Shown in pieces: positions 53,934 through 62,593 of a DNA stretch of 64,000 nt. The notes beneath the pieces were generated by a model, which was not told where the DNA came from, did not search any database, and worked only from the letters and a program-made list of their open reading frames with translations. The position numbers and the translations under genes were made by a program. The stretch's first letter is position 1, and every line of letters starts with the position of its first letter. The stretch is taken from contig CAZYYB010000004.1 in NCBI GenBank assembly GCA_964651515.1, positions 1 to 64,000 of the forward strand, given 5' to 3'. The stretch is from BOG-1184 sp964651515 (GTDB lineage: Bacteria > Fibrobacterota > Chitinivibrionia > Chitinivibrionales > Chitinispirillaceae).

Positions 53934-55346
53934 ATGACGTTGCGGGCGAGGGCGGCAGGTCTGGTTGCGGCGGGTGCCTTATTGTTTGCCCGGAGCGTTA
54001 TCGGGGGCGGAACCGACGACATCGTTTTCACGCCCATCGGGGACGCCTATCTGCAGGTCGGCCAGATTGTAAACGGTTTGTATGAAACCGAGGGCACGCC
54101 GATCATTCCCATCTTCAATATCTGGCAGCAGCAGGCTTATGCGCACGTCGGCTATGACGCGCTGATAGACAAACGCCTCGACATCACTATCAGCGTGGGC
54201 GGGATGATGGTGTACTCCACCCCCCAGATTTTATCGGTTCCCGCCACGCTCATGACGGACCAGGATTTCCTGATAAATTCCGCCTGGGCAAGCTATCCGC
54301 TCGTACGGGATTCCGGACGGTTCTCCCTCACCGTGCAGGGCGGATATTTTCCTTATAAATACAGCCCCGATGTCCGCAACCTCGGCGAATATCTTTTCAG
54401 GGCGAATGCCTATCCCATGTTGGTTTACAGCTCGTTCGACTATCCACAGGTCCGGATCCTCGGCGCCAGGATCGGGATGGAGGCGCTGGATTCGACGATA
54501 ACCGACGACGTCATTCTTCACAGCGAGGTGCTCGGCGTTCCGGTCCAGGACTGGTCGATCGCCGACATCCTGACCCTGCATCTTTCCACAATGCTCGATA
54601 TCGGCGGCGGCGTGGATTTTACCCACCTGTTATCGGTATATCCCGGCCCTTACAACAGCGCGTTCAACGATGTCCTCTACGATTATTATTATAATGTCAA
54701 TTCTTCGAACAACCAGAACTTTGTTTTGCGAACCATAACAACCGGTGCCAACGGCTCAAAGGATACGGTCTGGGCCGATACGCTCGGCTGGCGATCGATT
54801 AAATTGATGGGCAGATTCAGCTTCGATCCGAAAAAGGCGCTGAGTCGCCTGTTCGATTGCACCATGCTGGGCAGGGACGACGGTAAAATCTACGGCGAGA
54901 CCGATATCATCGGTCTCGAAAATTATCCCAGCTCGAACGTTAATTTTGCGGAATTGTACAGCCGTAACATGCGGACCATTTACTCCATGGGCATTAACCT
55001 GCCGACCTTCCGGCTTCTCGATGTCGCCAACGTGGAGGTGGAGTACAACGCCGATACCACGAGCTCCTTTTCGGACTACAATATCGTGAACGCGACGAAC
55101 GGGCCGGTTTTGAGCCCGCTCACCTTTGCCGACATGGGCTCGAGCATGACCCGAAGCCCCTGGCGGTGGTCATGCTACGTGAAAAAAACGGTCTGTAACG
55201 GCCATGTCGGTTTCATAGCGCAGGCGGCCCGTGATCATACCAAAATCAACTTGAATTATTGGAATCCGCTGTATATGTCCCTGGGCGAGGCGTTGCCGGC
55301 TTCGGGGAACTGGTGCTGGAATTTCAAGACCGAGGTCAAGTTTTGA
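53934..55346 (+). CDS. Exported protein, probable outer-membrane barrel
   Basis: A 470-residue protein with a signal peptide (RAAGLVAAGALLFARSVIGG). The mature part is a succession of amphipathic strands with turns (YAHVGYDALIDKRLDITISVGGMMVYS, GRFSLTVQGGYFPYKYSPDVRNLGEYLF, SSFDYPQVRILGARIGMEAL, GHVGFIAQAARD) and ends WCWNFKTEVKF, a terminal phenylalanine typical of barrels inserted by BamA. No family was recognised. It follows the GH3 gene by 15 bases and precedes a SUMF1-family gene on the same strand, so it likely belongs to the glycan-degradation operon, possibly as a porin for released sugars. Confidence 0.65.
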   Translation: MTLRARAAGLVAAGALLFARSVIGGGTDDIVFTPIGDAYLQVGQIVNGLYETEGTPIIPIFNIWQQQAYAHVGYDALIDKRLDITISVGGMMVYSTPQILSVPATLMTDQDFLINSAWASYPLVRDSGRFSLTVQGGYFPYKYSPDVRNLGEYLFRANAYPMLVYSSFDYPQVRILGARIGMEALDSTITDDVILHSEVLGVPVQDWSIADILTLHLSTMLDIGGGVDFTHLLSVYPGPYNSAFNDVLYDYYYNVNSSNNQNFVLRTITTGANGSKDTVWADTLGWRSIKLMGRFSFDPKKALSRLFDCTMLGRDDGKIYGETDIIGLENYPSSNVNFAELYSRNMRTIYSMGINLPTFRLLDVANVEVEYNADTTSSFSDYNIVNATNGPVLSPLTFADMGSSMTRSPWRWSCYVKKTVCNGHVGFIAQAARDHTKINLNYWNPLYMSLGEALPASGNWCWNFKTEVKF

Positions 55347-55366
55347 CGGCCCGCAAGGAGTACCGA

Positions 55367-56530
55367 ATGTTTCTGGAAAAATGCGCGCGGTTCTTTTTTC
55401 TGCTGCCCGCGCCGCTTATACTATTCTGTACCGCGGGAGGACCGATCGATTCCGCAACCTCCGGTTCGCTATCGGTTCCCGTCCTGTCTTCGCCGCCGAG
55501 CGGCGCAACGGGTCTGGCGCCCTCGCTTGCCGTCGGCTGGGAAACGGTGACGAGTGCGATATCGTATGACGTTCAGGTATCGGTCGATTCGACGTTCGCC
55601 TCGACGGTCTTCAGCCGGACGGGTGTTTCGGCGGCATCCGTCCCGGTCGGCGGCCTTACCAGCAGCACGACCTATTACTGGGAGGTGCGCGCGAACAAGG
55701 CGGGCGGCGCCGGTGCATGGTCGGGCGTGTGGCATTTCACCACGGCGATTCCCCCGGTGATGCGGCTGATTGCCGGCGGAACCTTTCAGATGGGATCGAC
55801 GAATACGAACTTTCCCGACGAACAGCCGGTCCATCCGGTAACCGTATCCGCATTTCATATGGACACGACGGACGTCACGCAGGCCGATTACCTGTCGGTC
55901 ATGGGGGTCAATCCCTCGTATTTTACCGGCGACAGTCTGCGACCGGCGGAAAGCATGACGTGGTTCGATGCGGTTTTATACTGCAATGCGCGGAGCAGGC
56001 TCGACGGGCTGGACACGGTGTACGCCTTTACCTGGATCTCAGGGACGCCCGGAGCCGGAAGCTCGGCGCTCGGCAACCTGTCCGTCGATACTTCCCGGAA
56101 CGGCTACCGCCTGCCCACCGAAGCGGAGTGGGAGTATGCGTGCCGTGCAGGCACGACGGGCGATTTTTACTGGGGCGGGAGTTATCCACCGCTCACCGCG
56201 GCCGACACTGCCGCCATCGACTCCAATGCGGTGTGGTGGTACGATTCGCCGGACAGCACCCGGCCGGTGGCGGGCAAAAAACCGAACGCATGGGGATTGT
56301 ACGATATGGCAGGCACTGTGTGGCAGTGGTGCAACGACTGGTATGGCAGCTACGGCGCCGCCGGCCAGACGGATCCCACCGGACCATCGGGCGGGAGCTC
56401 CCGCGTGCTCCGCGGGGGCTCCTGGGAGTACGGAATCGATGTCGGCGATCTCCGTTCCGCGAGCCGCGGCAGCGACGCTCCGGGCGATAAGGGCGACGCC
56501 TATGTCGGATTCCGCTGTGTCCGGCGATGA
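55367..56530 (+). CDS. Exported Fn3-SUMF1 (formylglycine-generating-enzyme family) protein
   Basis: A 387-residue protein. A signal peptide precedes one fibronectin-III domain (about residues 40-130, SPPSGATGLAPSLAVGWETV...TTYYWEVRANKAGG), then a SUMF1 domain (GGTFQMGSTNTNFPDEQPVHPVTVSAFHMDTTDVTQADYL, YRLPTEAEWEYACRAGT, LYDMAGTVWQWCNDWYG, RVLRGGSWEYGIDVGDLRSASR, VGFRCVRR). The paired catalytic cysteines of true FGE, found after the GGS motif, are missing, so sulfatase activation is unlikely; such domains often bind ligands or form repeats in FCB bacteria. AAGGAG precedes the ATG. No sulfatase gene is nearby. Confidence 0.85.
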   Translation: MFLEKCARFFFLLPAPLILFCTAGGPIDSATSGSLSVPVLSSPPSGATGLAPSLAVGWETVTSAISYDVQVSVDSTFASTVFSRTGVSAASVPVGGLTSSTTYYWEVRANKAGGAGAWSGVWHFTTAIPPVMRLIAGGTFQMGSTNTNFPDEQPVHPVTVSAFHMDTTDVTQADYLSVMGVNPSYFTGDSLRPAESMTWFDAVLYCNARSRLDGLDTVYAFTWISGTPGAGSSALGNLSVDTSRNGYRLPTEAEWEYACRAGTTGDFYWGGSYPPLTAADTAAIDSNAVWWYDSPDSTRPVAGKKPNAWGLYDMAGTVWQWCNDWYGSYGAAGQTDPTGPSGGSSRVLRGGSWEYGIDVGDLRSASRGSDAPGDKGDAYVGFRCVRR

Positions 56531-56708
56531 TGCACGGTTCCCACAATCACGGCGGGTCTTTCTTCATCTCCCGGTTACTCCGGTCTCGGCGAGTCTTCCG
56601 GATCCTCTCTTTTCAGGTACCTCCCCGGGGCGCTCCGGCAGCACCCCGTTGCCCTGTTCTTCCCCTTTTCATCGCAGGGTGATATAATCCCCTTAAAAGG
56701 GGGCAAAT

Positions 56709-57638
56709 TTGATAAAGAGGAGAGCTCTGGCGGTTGTCCTTTCGGTTGCGGTGGTTGTGCTGTCCGGGAGTTGCAGCAAAATCACCCGCCTGTTAGGAAT
56801 AAAAAGCAATCCGGCACCTACCGTCGGCATGGTGCTTGTTACGGGCGGAACATTCCAGATGGGGTCCGCGGATACCGGGTTCAGCGATGAACAGCCCGTT
56901 CATCAGGTCGGCGTCGCCTCCTTTTATATGGATACGACCGATGTTACCCAGGCAAATTTTCAGCAGCTTATGGGATTCAACCCGTCGTATTACAGCGGGG
57001 ACCCCCTGCGTCCGGTGGAAACGGTCACCTGGTTCGACGCAGTGCTTTACTGCAATGTCCGGAGCAAGGAAAATAATTTTGATACGGTCTATTCATACAC
57101 CTCGCTGAAGCTGGACACCGTGTATTACCCCACGCTGACAACGGACTCGGTGAAAATGGACACCGGGAAAACCTGCCTCGGCATGGAGGGCCTGGCCATT
57201 AATTACGCGAAAAACGGTTTCCGGCTGCCGACCGAAGCGGAGTGGGAGTACGCATGCCGGGCAGCCGGTACAACGGATTTTTATTGGGGGAGGAATTACC
57301 CGCCGATAACGCAGGCCGATACCTTTGCGATAGACAGCAATGCGGTGTGGTACGTTAATTCAACGAACGGCACGACGCAGCCGGTGGCCGGAAAAAGGCG
57401 GAATGCCTTCGGATTATATGACATGGCCGGGAATGTGTGGGAGTGGTGCAACGACTGGTATGGAAGTTACACCGGCGAGAGCCAGACGAGTCCGGGCGGG
57501 CCGGGAACGGGAATTTCTCGCGTGTTGCGCGGAGGCTCCTGGAGCGACCTCGACCCGTTCCTGCGCTCGGCGAACCGCTACGAAAGCGATCCGGGAACCA
57601 GGAGCGGCAATGTCGGATTCCGCTGCGTCCGTCTGTAG
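56709..57638 (+). CDS. SUMF1-family protein, probable lipoprotein
   Basis: A 309-residue protein, apparently starting at TTG (56709) behind AAAAGGGGG. The N-terminus has a hydrophobic stretch ending LSGSCSK, where the Cys may be lipidated, though the box is not canonical. The SUMF1 domain follows (GGTFQMGSADTGFSDEQPVHQVGVASFYMDTTDVTQANFQ, FRLPTEAEWEYACRAAGTTDFYWGRNYPP, LYDMAGNVWEWCNDWYGSY, RVLRGGSWSDLDPFLRSANRYE, VGFRCVRL). It is clearly a paralogue of the gene just upstream without the Fn3 domain. The catalytic cysteine pair of FGE is absent here too. It is the last gene of the plus-strand island. Confidence 0.85.
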   Translation: MIKRRALAVVLSVAVVVLSGSCSKITRLLGIKSNPAPTVGMVLVTGGTFQMGSADTGFSDEQPVHQVGVASFYMDTTDVTQANFQQLMGFNPSYYSGDPLRPVETVTWFDAVLYCNVRSKENNFDTVYSYTSLKLDTVYYPTLTTDSVKMDTGKTCLGMEGLAINYAKNGFRLPTEAEWEYACRAAGTTDFYWGRNYPPITQADTFAIDSNAVWYVNSTNGTTQPVAGKRRNAFGLYDMAGNVWEWCNDWYGSYTGESQTSPGGPGTGISRVLRGGSWSDLDPFLRSANRYESDPGTRSGNVGFRCVRL

Positions 57639-57701
57639 GGTACCCGGCCTTCGGTTGCATAGGGACCGGGGCGATTTAAAAAATGCCCTGCGTCGATAAC
57701 C

Positions 57702-60470
57702 TCATTCCGTCTTCCCGAAATATCTCTCCATCAGGTCGGCAAGCTCCATCGCGCGGAACGGCTTGCGGATGCTATCAGTAAACCCGAACTCGCGGGGCCT
57801 GGACATGATCGGATCATCCGAATAGCCGCTCGACGCGAAAATGGGAATATCCGGATCGAGTTTGCGCATTTCCGCAATGGCCTCACGGCCGCCCGTTCCG
57901 CCGGGGATGGTGAGATCGAGAAAAATGCACCGGAAGGGGAGCCCGGTCTCCCGTGCGTTGCCGAATACCTCCAGCGCTTCCGAACCATCCCGGGCCTGCG
58001 TGACGGCATACCCCATCCTGTTGAACAATTGCGTCGCAACATCGAGAATGAATTCCTGGTCGTCCATGATGAGGATTTTCCCGGATCCGCTATGGGATTG
58101 CAGCGGCTTTTCCGGAGCGGCCTCCTCCTTTGACCGGGAAGCGGGGATAATGATCGAGAAGGTGGTGCCCTTGCCGGGTTCGGATTCGACGTCGATGATC
58201 CCGTCGTGTTTCTGTATGATGGCATAGCAGGTCGCAAGTCCCAGGCCGCTTCCCTTATGCTTTGTGGTAAAGAACGGATCGAAAATCCTCGGCAGGATCT
58301 CACGGGGGATGCCGATGCCGGTATCGGTGATCGATATTTTCACATAGTTGCCTTTTGGCAATGTCGGGTGCGGCATTTCGCCGTCGGGGGTACTCCCGGC
58401 GGCAATGATGATGGTGCCTCCCATGGGCATCGCCTGCTGTGCATTGATCACCAGGTTATCGATGACCTGGCCGATCTGGCCCGCATCGATATCGCAGAGC
58501 GGCAGATCGGCCGCGATGCGGAATTCCGCAGACACCTTGGAACCGGAGAGCGCAAAGGAAACGCTTTTTTCGAGGATCGGCCGAAGGGCGGCCGCCTTGC
58601 GCGAGGGTATGCCGCCCTTGGCAAATGTTAATAGCTGCCGGGTCAGGTCGCTTGCGCGGGTGAATACGTCGAGCGCTTTAGCCAGGTAGGTCGCCGCGGG
58701 ACTCTCACTCTGACAATAAAGGCGCGCTATTTCGATATACCCGAAGATGCCGCTGAGCAGGTTGTTGAAATCGTGGGCAATGCCGCCGGCAAGGACGCCG
58801 AGCGAATCGAGCTTCTGGGTCCGATCGAGGTGATCGAGCAGTTTCCGCTTTTCGGTGATGTCGCGAAAAACGAGAACGACCCCCATGGTGCGCCCGTCCT
58901 GGTGCTTTATGGGCGCCCCGCTGTCGGCTATGATATACTCCCTGCCGTCGCGCCGAATAAGCAGGGTATGATTGGCAAGCTCGATGACCGTATCGGTGCG
59001 CAAAACCATATCGACCGGGTTTCCGCGAGGTTCACGGGTACGTTCGTCGACGATGATGAATACCTGGGAAAGTGGACGCCCGAGGGCTTCGTCCAGCGTG
59101 CAGCCGCAGAGCTGCTCCGCAACCTCGTTCATAAGGGTCACCCTGCCTTCGACATCGGTTGCAATCACCCCGTCGCCGATGCTGCGCAGCGTCACCGCGA
59201 GTTTTTCCCGTTCGGCAAACAGCGCCTCTTCCGACAGCTTCTGCCTGGTAATATCGCGCGTAATGCTGATGATATGCGGGGAACCGTTGATGTCGATCAG
59301 CGTTGCGGACATCAGGCCGCGTTTGCGTTCGCCCTGCCGGGTAAGAAAATCCGTCTCCAGATTTTCAACGGATCCGTTCGTCCTGAGGCCGGCTAAAAGT
59401 TTTTCCCGGTCGGCCGGGTCGGCCCATATTTTCATGCCGAGCGAGGTGTTGCCGATGAGCTCCTCCTCGGTATAGCCCATGATCCGCGTGAATCCCTGAT
59501 TGACAGAAACATACCTGCCGTCTTCAAACCTGTTGACGTTAACGGCATCGGGGCTGAGGTAAAAAGCCTTCCTGAACTTCTCCTCGTTTTCACGAAGCGC
59601 CTTTTCGGATTCGTGCCGCAGGTTTTCCGTTTCGGCGACTTCCATGGCGAAGGAGAGATCCATTGCCAGTTCGTCGAGGAGTTTCAGCTCGCTGCCGTCA
59701 AAAAAATCCGGCTCACCGGAGAAAAAAGTGATGACCCCCGCCACGGATCCGGACGCCGTGAGCGGGAATGAGGCCAGGGAACGGAACCCGAAGTCGCCCG
59801 GCAGCATGTTGCGAACGATGCGTTTCCCCTCCCGCACAACTTCGAGCATCGGGGAGTCGGCATTGCCGCGACCGTGAACCGATGTATCGATCGTAGCGAA
59901 GTACCCGGCGGTTTTCCCGTCCGAGGCGACCGGGACGATCCGCTCCCCGCCCGTATCGGTGAGGCCGATCCAGGCCATGGCAAACCCGCCGTCGTTGACC
60001 GCGATCCGGCACGCTCGTTCAAAAAGCTCGCCGAGGTCGCGTATGCGGACGATGGCCTGATTGACGTTGCTCAGGACCATCTGGATCCTGTTAAGCCGAC
60101 GGACCTGTTCCGTGGCGTTTACCTGGCCGGTTCTCTCGACCGACATGACGAGGATGCCTTCGGGCACCGCCTCGACCGAAAGGTCGAACCACCCGGTCGT
60201 GCCGTCGTCGAAGGTAAATTCATTGGCCATGCCGGCGCTTTGACCGTTGCGCAGGCATTGACGCAGCATGCCGAACAGCGGGGTGTTTTCGACGCCGGGG
60301 TACACCTCGGGAAAAGTTCGTCCTATGAGCTCCTGCCGGGTTTTACGCGAGTGGCGAACCGCCGCATCGTTAAGGTAAAGGTAGGTCCATTCGGGCGAGA
60401 GGATCTGGCACCCTTCCAGAAGGCGGTCGAATGCGTCGCGGTAAAATTCCATTCTGGTAAGCGTTACCAT
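57702..60470 (-). CDS. Multi-PAS/GAF hybrid sensor histidine kinase
   Basis: About 922 residues, apparently soluble. A PAS domain (WTYLYLNDAAVRHSRKTRQELIGRTFPEVYP) and a GAF domain (LGELFERACRIAVNDGGFAMAWIGLTD) precede two more PAS domains (FRKAFYLSPDAVNVNRFEDGRYVSVNQGFTRIMGYTEEEL; RSIGDGVIATDVEGRVTLMNEVAEQLCG). HisKA follows with GGIAHDFNNLLSGIFGYIE, then HATPase (NAQQAMPMGG, DTGIGIPREILPRIFDPFFTTKHKGSGLGLA). A C-terminal receiver ends the protein (ILIMDDQEFILDVATQLFNRMGY, phospho-acceptor in FLDLTIPGG). Such hybrids usually pass phosphate to a separate Hpt protein, none of which is in view. The ATG at 60470 has GGGAGGG upstream. It is divergent from the flagellar operon. Confidence 0.9.
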   Translation of the reverse strand: MVTLTRMEFYRDAFDRLLEGCQILSPEWTYLYLNDAAVRHSRKTRQELIGRTFPEVYPGVENTPLFGMLRQCLRNGQSAGMANEFTFDDGTTGWFDLSVEAVPEGILVMSVERTGQVNATEQVRRLNRIQMVLSNVNQAIVRIRDLGELFERACRIAVNDGGFAMAWIGLTDTGGERIVPVASDGKTAGYFATIDTSVHGRGNADSPMLEVVREGKRIVRNMLPGDFGFRSLASFPLTASGSVAGVITFFSGEPDFFDGSELKLLDELAMDLSFAMEVAETENLRHESEKALRENEEKFRKAFYLSPDAVNVNRFEDGRYVSVNQGFTRIMGYTEEELIGNTSLGMKIWADPADREKLLAGLRTNGSVENLETDFLTRQGERKRGLMSATLIDINGSPHIISITRDITRQKLSEEALFAEREKLAVTLRSIGDGVIATDVEGRVTLMNEVAEQLCGCTLDEALGRPLSQVFIIVDERTREPRGNPVDMVLRTDTVIELANHTLLIRRDGREYIIADSGAPIKHQDGRTMGVVLVFRDITEKRKLLDHLDRTQKLDSLGVLAGGIAHDFNNLLSGIFGYIEIARLYCQSESPAATYLAKALDVFTRASDLTRQLLTFAKGGIPSRKAAALRPILEKSVSFALSGSKVSAEFRIAADLPLCDIDAGQIGQVIDNLVINAQQAMPMGGTIIIAAGSTPDGEMPHPTLPKGNYVKISITDTGIGIPREILPRIFDPFFTTKHKGSGLGLATCYAIIQKHDGIIDVESEPGKGTTFSIIIPASRSKEEAAPEKPLQSHSGSGKILIMDDQEFILDVATQLFNRMGYAVTQARDGSEALEVFGNARETGLPFRCIFLDLTIPGGTGGREAIAEMRKLDPDIPIFASSGYSDDPIMSRPREFGFTDSIRKPFRAMELADLMERYFGKTE

Positions 60471-60846
60471 ACGGATTGCGCCCTCCCTGAGAGGAATGTA
60501 TGCGGATGACTGTGCCGGATCGGTTACTACAAAATGCAAAATGCTGCGGCGAAAAGCAAAAATGGCGAGGCCGTAACAGGCAAAATTTCCCGGCAGGGAG
60601 GCAAAAAACTTCCGTCGCCCCGATTTTTTGCGGGCCTGCCGGATTTCGGCGACGCACCGATACGGTTCAACCGAATCCTCACTTCACTATAATTAACTCA
60701 TTTAATGACAGTGGGTTAAAAACCTTGTCGGATCCCGCCGCGGTAGCGGATTGCCGAAAAAAAACGATCTGGCACTATGGTTGCTCTTTTGCATCGGCTC
60801 GAAGAAACCCGTGTGAGGAGTTACACCCTTATCCGCGACCGGCGGC
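60471..60846. other. Divergent promoter region between the hybrid kinase and flgB
   Basis: 376 bases with no convincing coding frame. The right part holds the sigma-54-type promoter at 60769-60785. The rest shows no clear repeat, binding site or RNA structure. Confidence 0.5.
60769..60785 (+). promoter_or_regulatory. Sigma-54 (RpoN)-type promoter of the flgB operon
   Basis: CTGGCACTATGGTTGCT matches the -24/-12 consensus TGGCAC-N5-TTGC(A/T) exactly at the invariant GG and GC. It lies about 62 bases before the flgB start. The window also contains an NtrC-type activator with an intact GAFTGA. Confidence 0.8.
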
Positions 60847-61272
60847 ATGCTCAGCGAACTGCTTTTCAATAAAACCGATTTGCCGGTGGTAACCCGGTCG
60901 CTCGACGCCGCCATGCTCCGTTCGCGCGTCATCGCGAACAATATTGCCAATGTCAACACCCCCGGGTTTCGTCGCGGCGAAGTGTCCTTTGAAAAAGAGC
61001 TGCGGCAGGCGATGGATCAAACTTCCCTGCAGGGGACGCAGACCGATTCGCGCCACCTGGCGCTCGGCCGGCCGGGCATCGGTGCAGTAGCGCCGACGGC
61101 GTATACGCCGATCGATCCGACCCAGGCGAGCGGGATCAATAACGTGGATATCGATAATGAAATGGCGAAACTCGCCGAAGCGCAGATTCAGTACAACTAC
61201 GGCATAAAGTTCGGGCAGGAAATTTTCAAGAAGATCAATGCCGCCATCGAGGGAAAATCCATTTCCCCGTAG
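60847..61272 (+). CDS. flgB: Flagellar basal-body rod protein FlgB
   Basis: A 141-residue proximal rod protein, the first gene of the operon. Motifs: LLFNKTDLPVVTRSLDAAMLRSRVIANNIANVNTPGFRRGEVSFEKEL (the rod-protein N-terminal domain with ANNIANxxTPG) and the C-terminal NNVDIDNEMAKLAEAQIQYNYGIKFGQEIFKKINAAI. Length fits FlgB. It is exported by the flagellar type III apparatus, so no signal peptide is expected. It follows a sigma-54-type promoter; flgC begins 92 bases downstream. Confidence 0.96.
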   Translation: MLSELLFNKTDLPVVTRSLDAAMLRSRVIANNIANVNTPGFRRGEVSFEKELRQAMDQTSLQGTQTDSRHLALGRPGIGAVAPTAYTPIDPTQASGINNVDIDNEMAKLAEAQIQYNYGIKFGQEIFKKINAAIEGKSISP

Positions 61273-61364
61273 TGCGGGCGCCGCCTTTGCTCTTCAGCGT
61301 ACCCGTGATTCGGTGAAGGCCATGCCGGGCCGTACGACGGCGATTTACCTGAGGGGAGTGTGCC

Positions 61365-61871
61365 ATGCCGCTTGCCGGACTGTTTTCAGGGCTTTCCATC
61401 AGTGCTTCGGGTATGAGGGCCGAGCGCATCCGGCAGGACGTGATATCGAGCAACCTGGCGAATGCGGAGACGACGCGTTCCGACAAGGGTGGACCCTACC
61501 TGCGGCAGTTTGTGGTAGTGAAGGCTGCGGCCGATGAGCGCGACACCCGGCTCGTCGACAAGGACGGCGAGCTGGCCGGTGCCTCAACGCAGCCCGACCA
61601 CCTGCCGATCCCGTCGTCGGGGTTGCCGCGTGACGAGCGTTTTTCCGGGTGCGGGGTCGCGGTAGCGGAGATACGCGAGGATTCCCGTCCCCCGAAACTC
61701 GTCTACGATCCCTCGCATCCCGACGCGGATGCCAAAGGATATGTCGCCATGCCGAATGTGAATGTTGTGGAAGAGATGACCGACATGATATCCGCTACCC
61801 GTGCCTACGAGGCGAATGTGACCGCCTTCAATGCCACGAAAGGTATGCTGATGCAGGGTTTACAACTGTAA
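61365..61871 (+). CDS. flgC: Flagellar basal-body rod protein FlgC
   Basis: A 168-residue proximal rod protein. The N-terminus LFSGLSISASGMRAERIRQDVISSNLANAETTRSDKGGPYLRQFVV is the FlgC form of the flagellar-rod motif, and the C-terminal DPSHPDADAKGYVAMPNVNVVEEMTDMISATRAYEANVTAFNATKGM is diagnostic. GAGGGGAG lies seven bases before the ATG. It is followed by a small unknown gene and then fliE; in most operons fliE follows flgC directly. Confidence 0.97.
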   Translation: MPLAGLFSGLSISASGMRAERIRQDVISSNLANAETTRSDKGGPYLRQFVVVKAAADERDTRLVDKDGELAGASTQPDHLPIPSSGLPRDERFSGCGVAVAEIREDSRPPKLVYDPSHPDADAKGYVAMPNVNVVEEMTDMISATRAYEANVTAFNATKGMLMQGLQL

Positions 61872-61882
61872 GGGGTTGAACG

Positions 61883-62161
61883 ATGCACATCCAGCCGACG
61901 GGCAATGCCGATTCATGGAGCCAGTTTGTCCGGCTCGTGGCCGAAGCGCGCACCAGGTCGAAGAGCGCCGCGGCAGCCGCCGAAACCGCCTCGCCGGCAC
62001 GGGCGACGCCGTCCCTCGGGAAACCGACCGCGCCCCTTACCGCTCGAACTTACGCCGGAAGCGCCCCCGCGGCCGCCCTTGCGGCTCCCCGGCACGGGGA
62101 AATGACCGCGTCCTCCGGTGCAACGGGAACGGTCGGAAGTTTTTTTGATGCTTATGCGTGA
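61883..62161 (+). CDS. Small unknown protein inserted between flgC and fliE
   Basis: 92 residues, with AAGGGG nine bases before the ATG, so translation is likely. The N-terminal 30 residues (MHIQPTGNADSWSQFVRLVA, then EARTRSKSAA) could be helical. The middle is Ala/Pro/Thr/Ser-rich and probably disordered; the end is TGTVGSFFDAYA. It resembles no flagellar protein I know. Its place between flgC and fliE, with a 33-base gap to fliE, suggests a flagellar or export-related role. Codon use looks like that of its neighbours. Confidence 0.6.
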   Translation: MHIQPTGNADSWSQFVRLVAEARTRSKSAAAAAETASPARATPSLGKPTAPLTARTYAGSAPAAALAAPRHGEMTASSGATGTVGSFFDAYA

Positions 62162-62193
62162 AAATACCGTACAATTAGGAGGGTTGCAACGAT

Positions 62194-62511
62194 ATGTTTC
62201 CAGACCAGATAAACGCGATAGGTTCTGCGGGAATGCAGGGGGTGCCGCCGGTACCCCCGTCGATTGTGCCGTCCACGAAAGCGAGCGACGCGCCGTCGTT
62301 CAAGCAGACCCTGAGTTCGTTTCTTAACGATGTCGATTCGCTGCAAACCAAGGCCGACGTATCGATTCAGAAGATGGCAACCGGCGAGATCAACGATGTG
62401 CACCAGGTGATGGAGAGCGTGGAAGAGGCCAATACGGCATTCAACATGATGATGGAAATTCGAACCAAGGTGATGGACGCCTATCAGCAGGTTATGCAGC
62501 TTCGATTATAA
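62194..62511 (+). CDS. fliE: Flagellar hook-basal body complex protein FliE
   Basis: A 105-residue adaptor that joins the MS ring to the rod. The C-terminal half is diagnostic: SFKQTLSSFLNDVDSLQTKADVSIQKMATGEINDVHQVMESVEEANTAFNMMMEIRTKVMDAYQQVMQLRL. The N-terminus is variable as usual. AGGAGG lies about eleven bases before the ATG. fliF begins 82 bases downstream. Confidence 0.96.
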   Translation: MFPDQINAIGSAGMQGVPPVPPSIVPSTKASDAPSFKQTLSSFLNDVDSLQTKADVSIQKMATGEINDVHQVMESVEEANTAFNMMMEIRTKVMDAYQQVMQLRL

Positions 62512-62593
62512 TCGCTCATTTCAAAGCTTTCCAGGGGTGAAATAGAGGCGAACTGCGTCGATGGTTCTGGGGCAATCAACGGCAGGAGCGGCA

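Noticed and set aside
62512..62593. Possible regulatory element between fliE and fliF
   Set aside because: The 82 bases hold only the fliF ribosome site (AGGAG); no hairpin or promoter of note.
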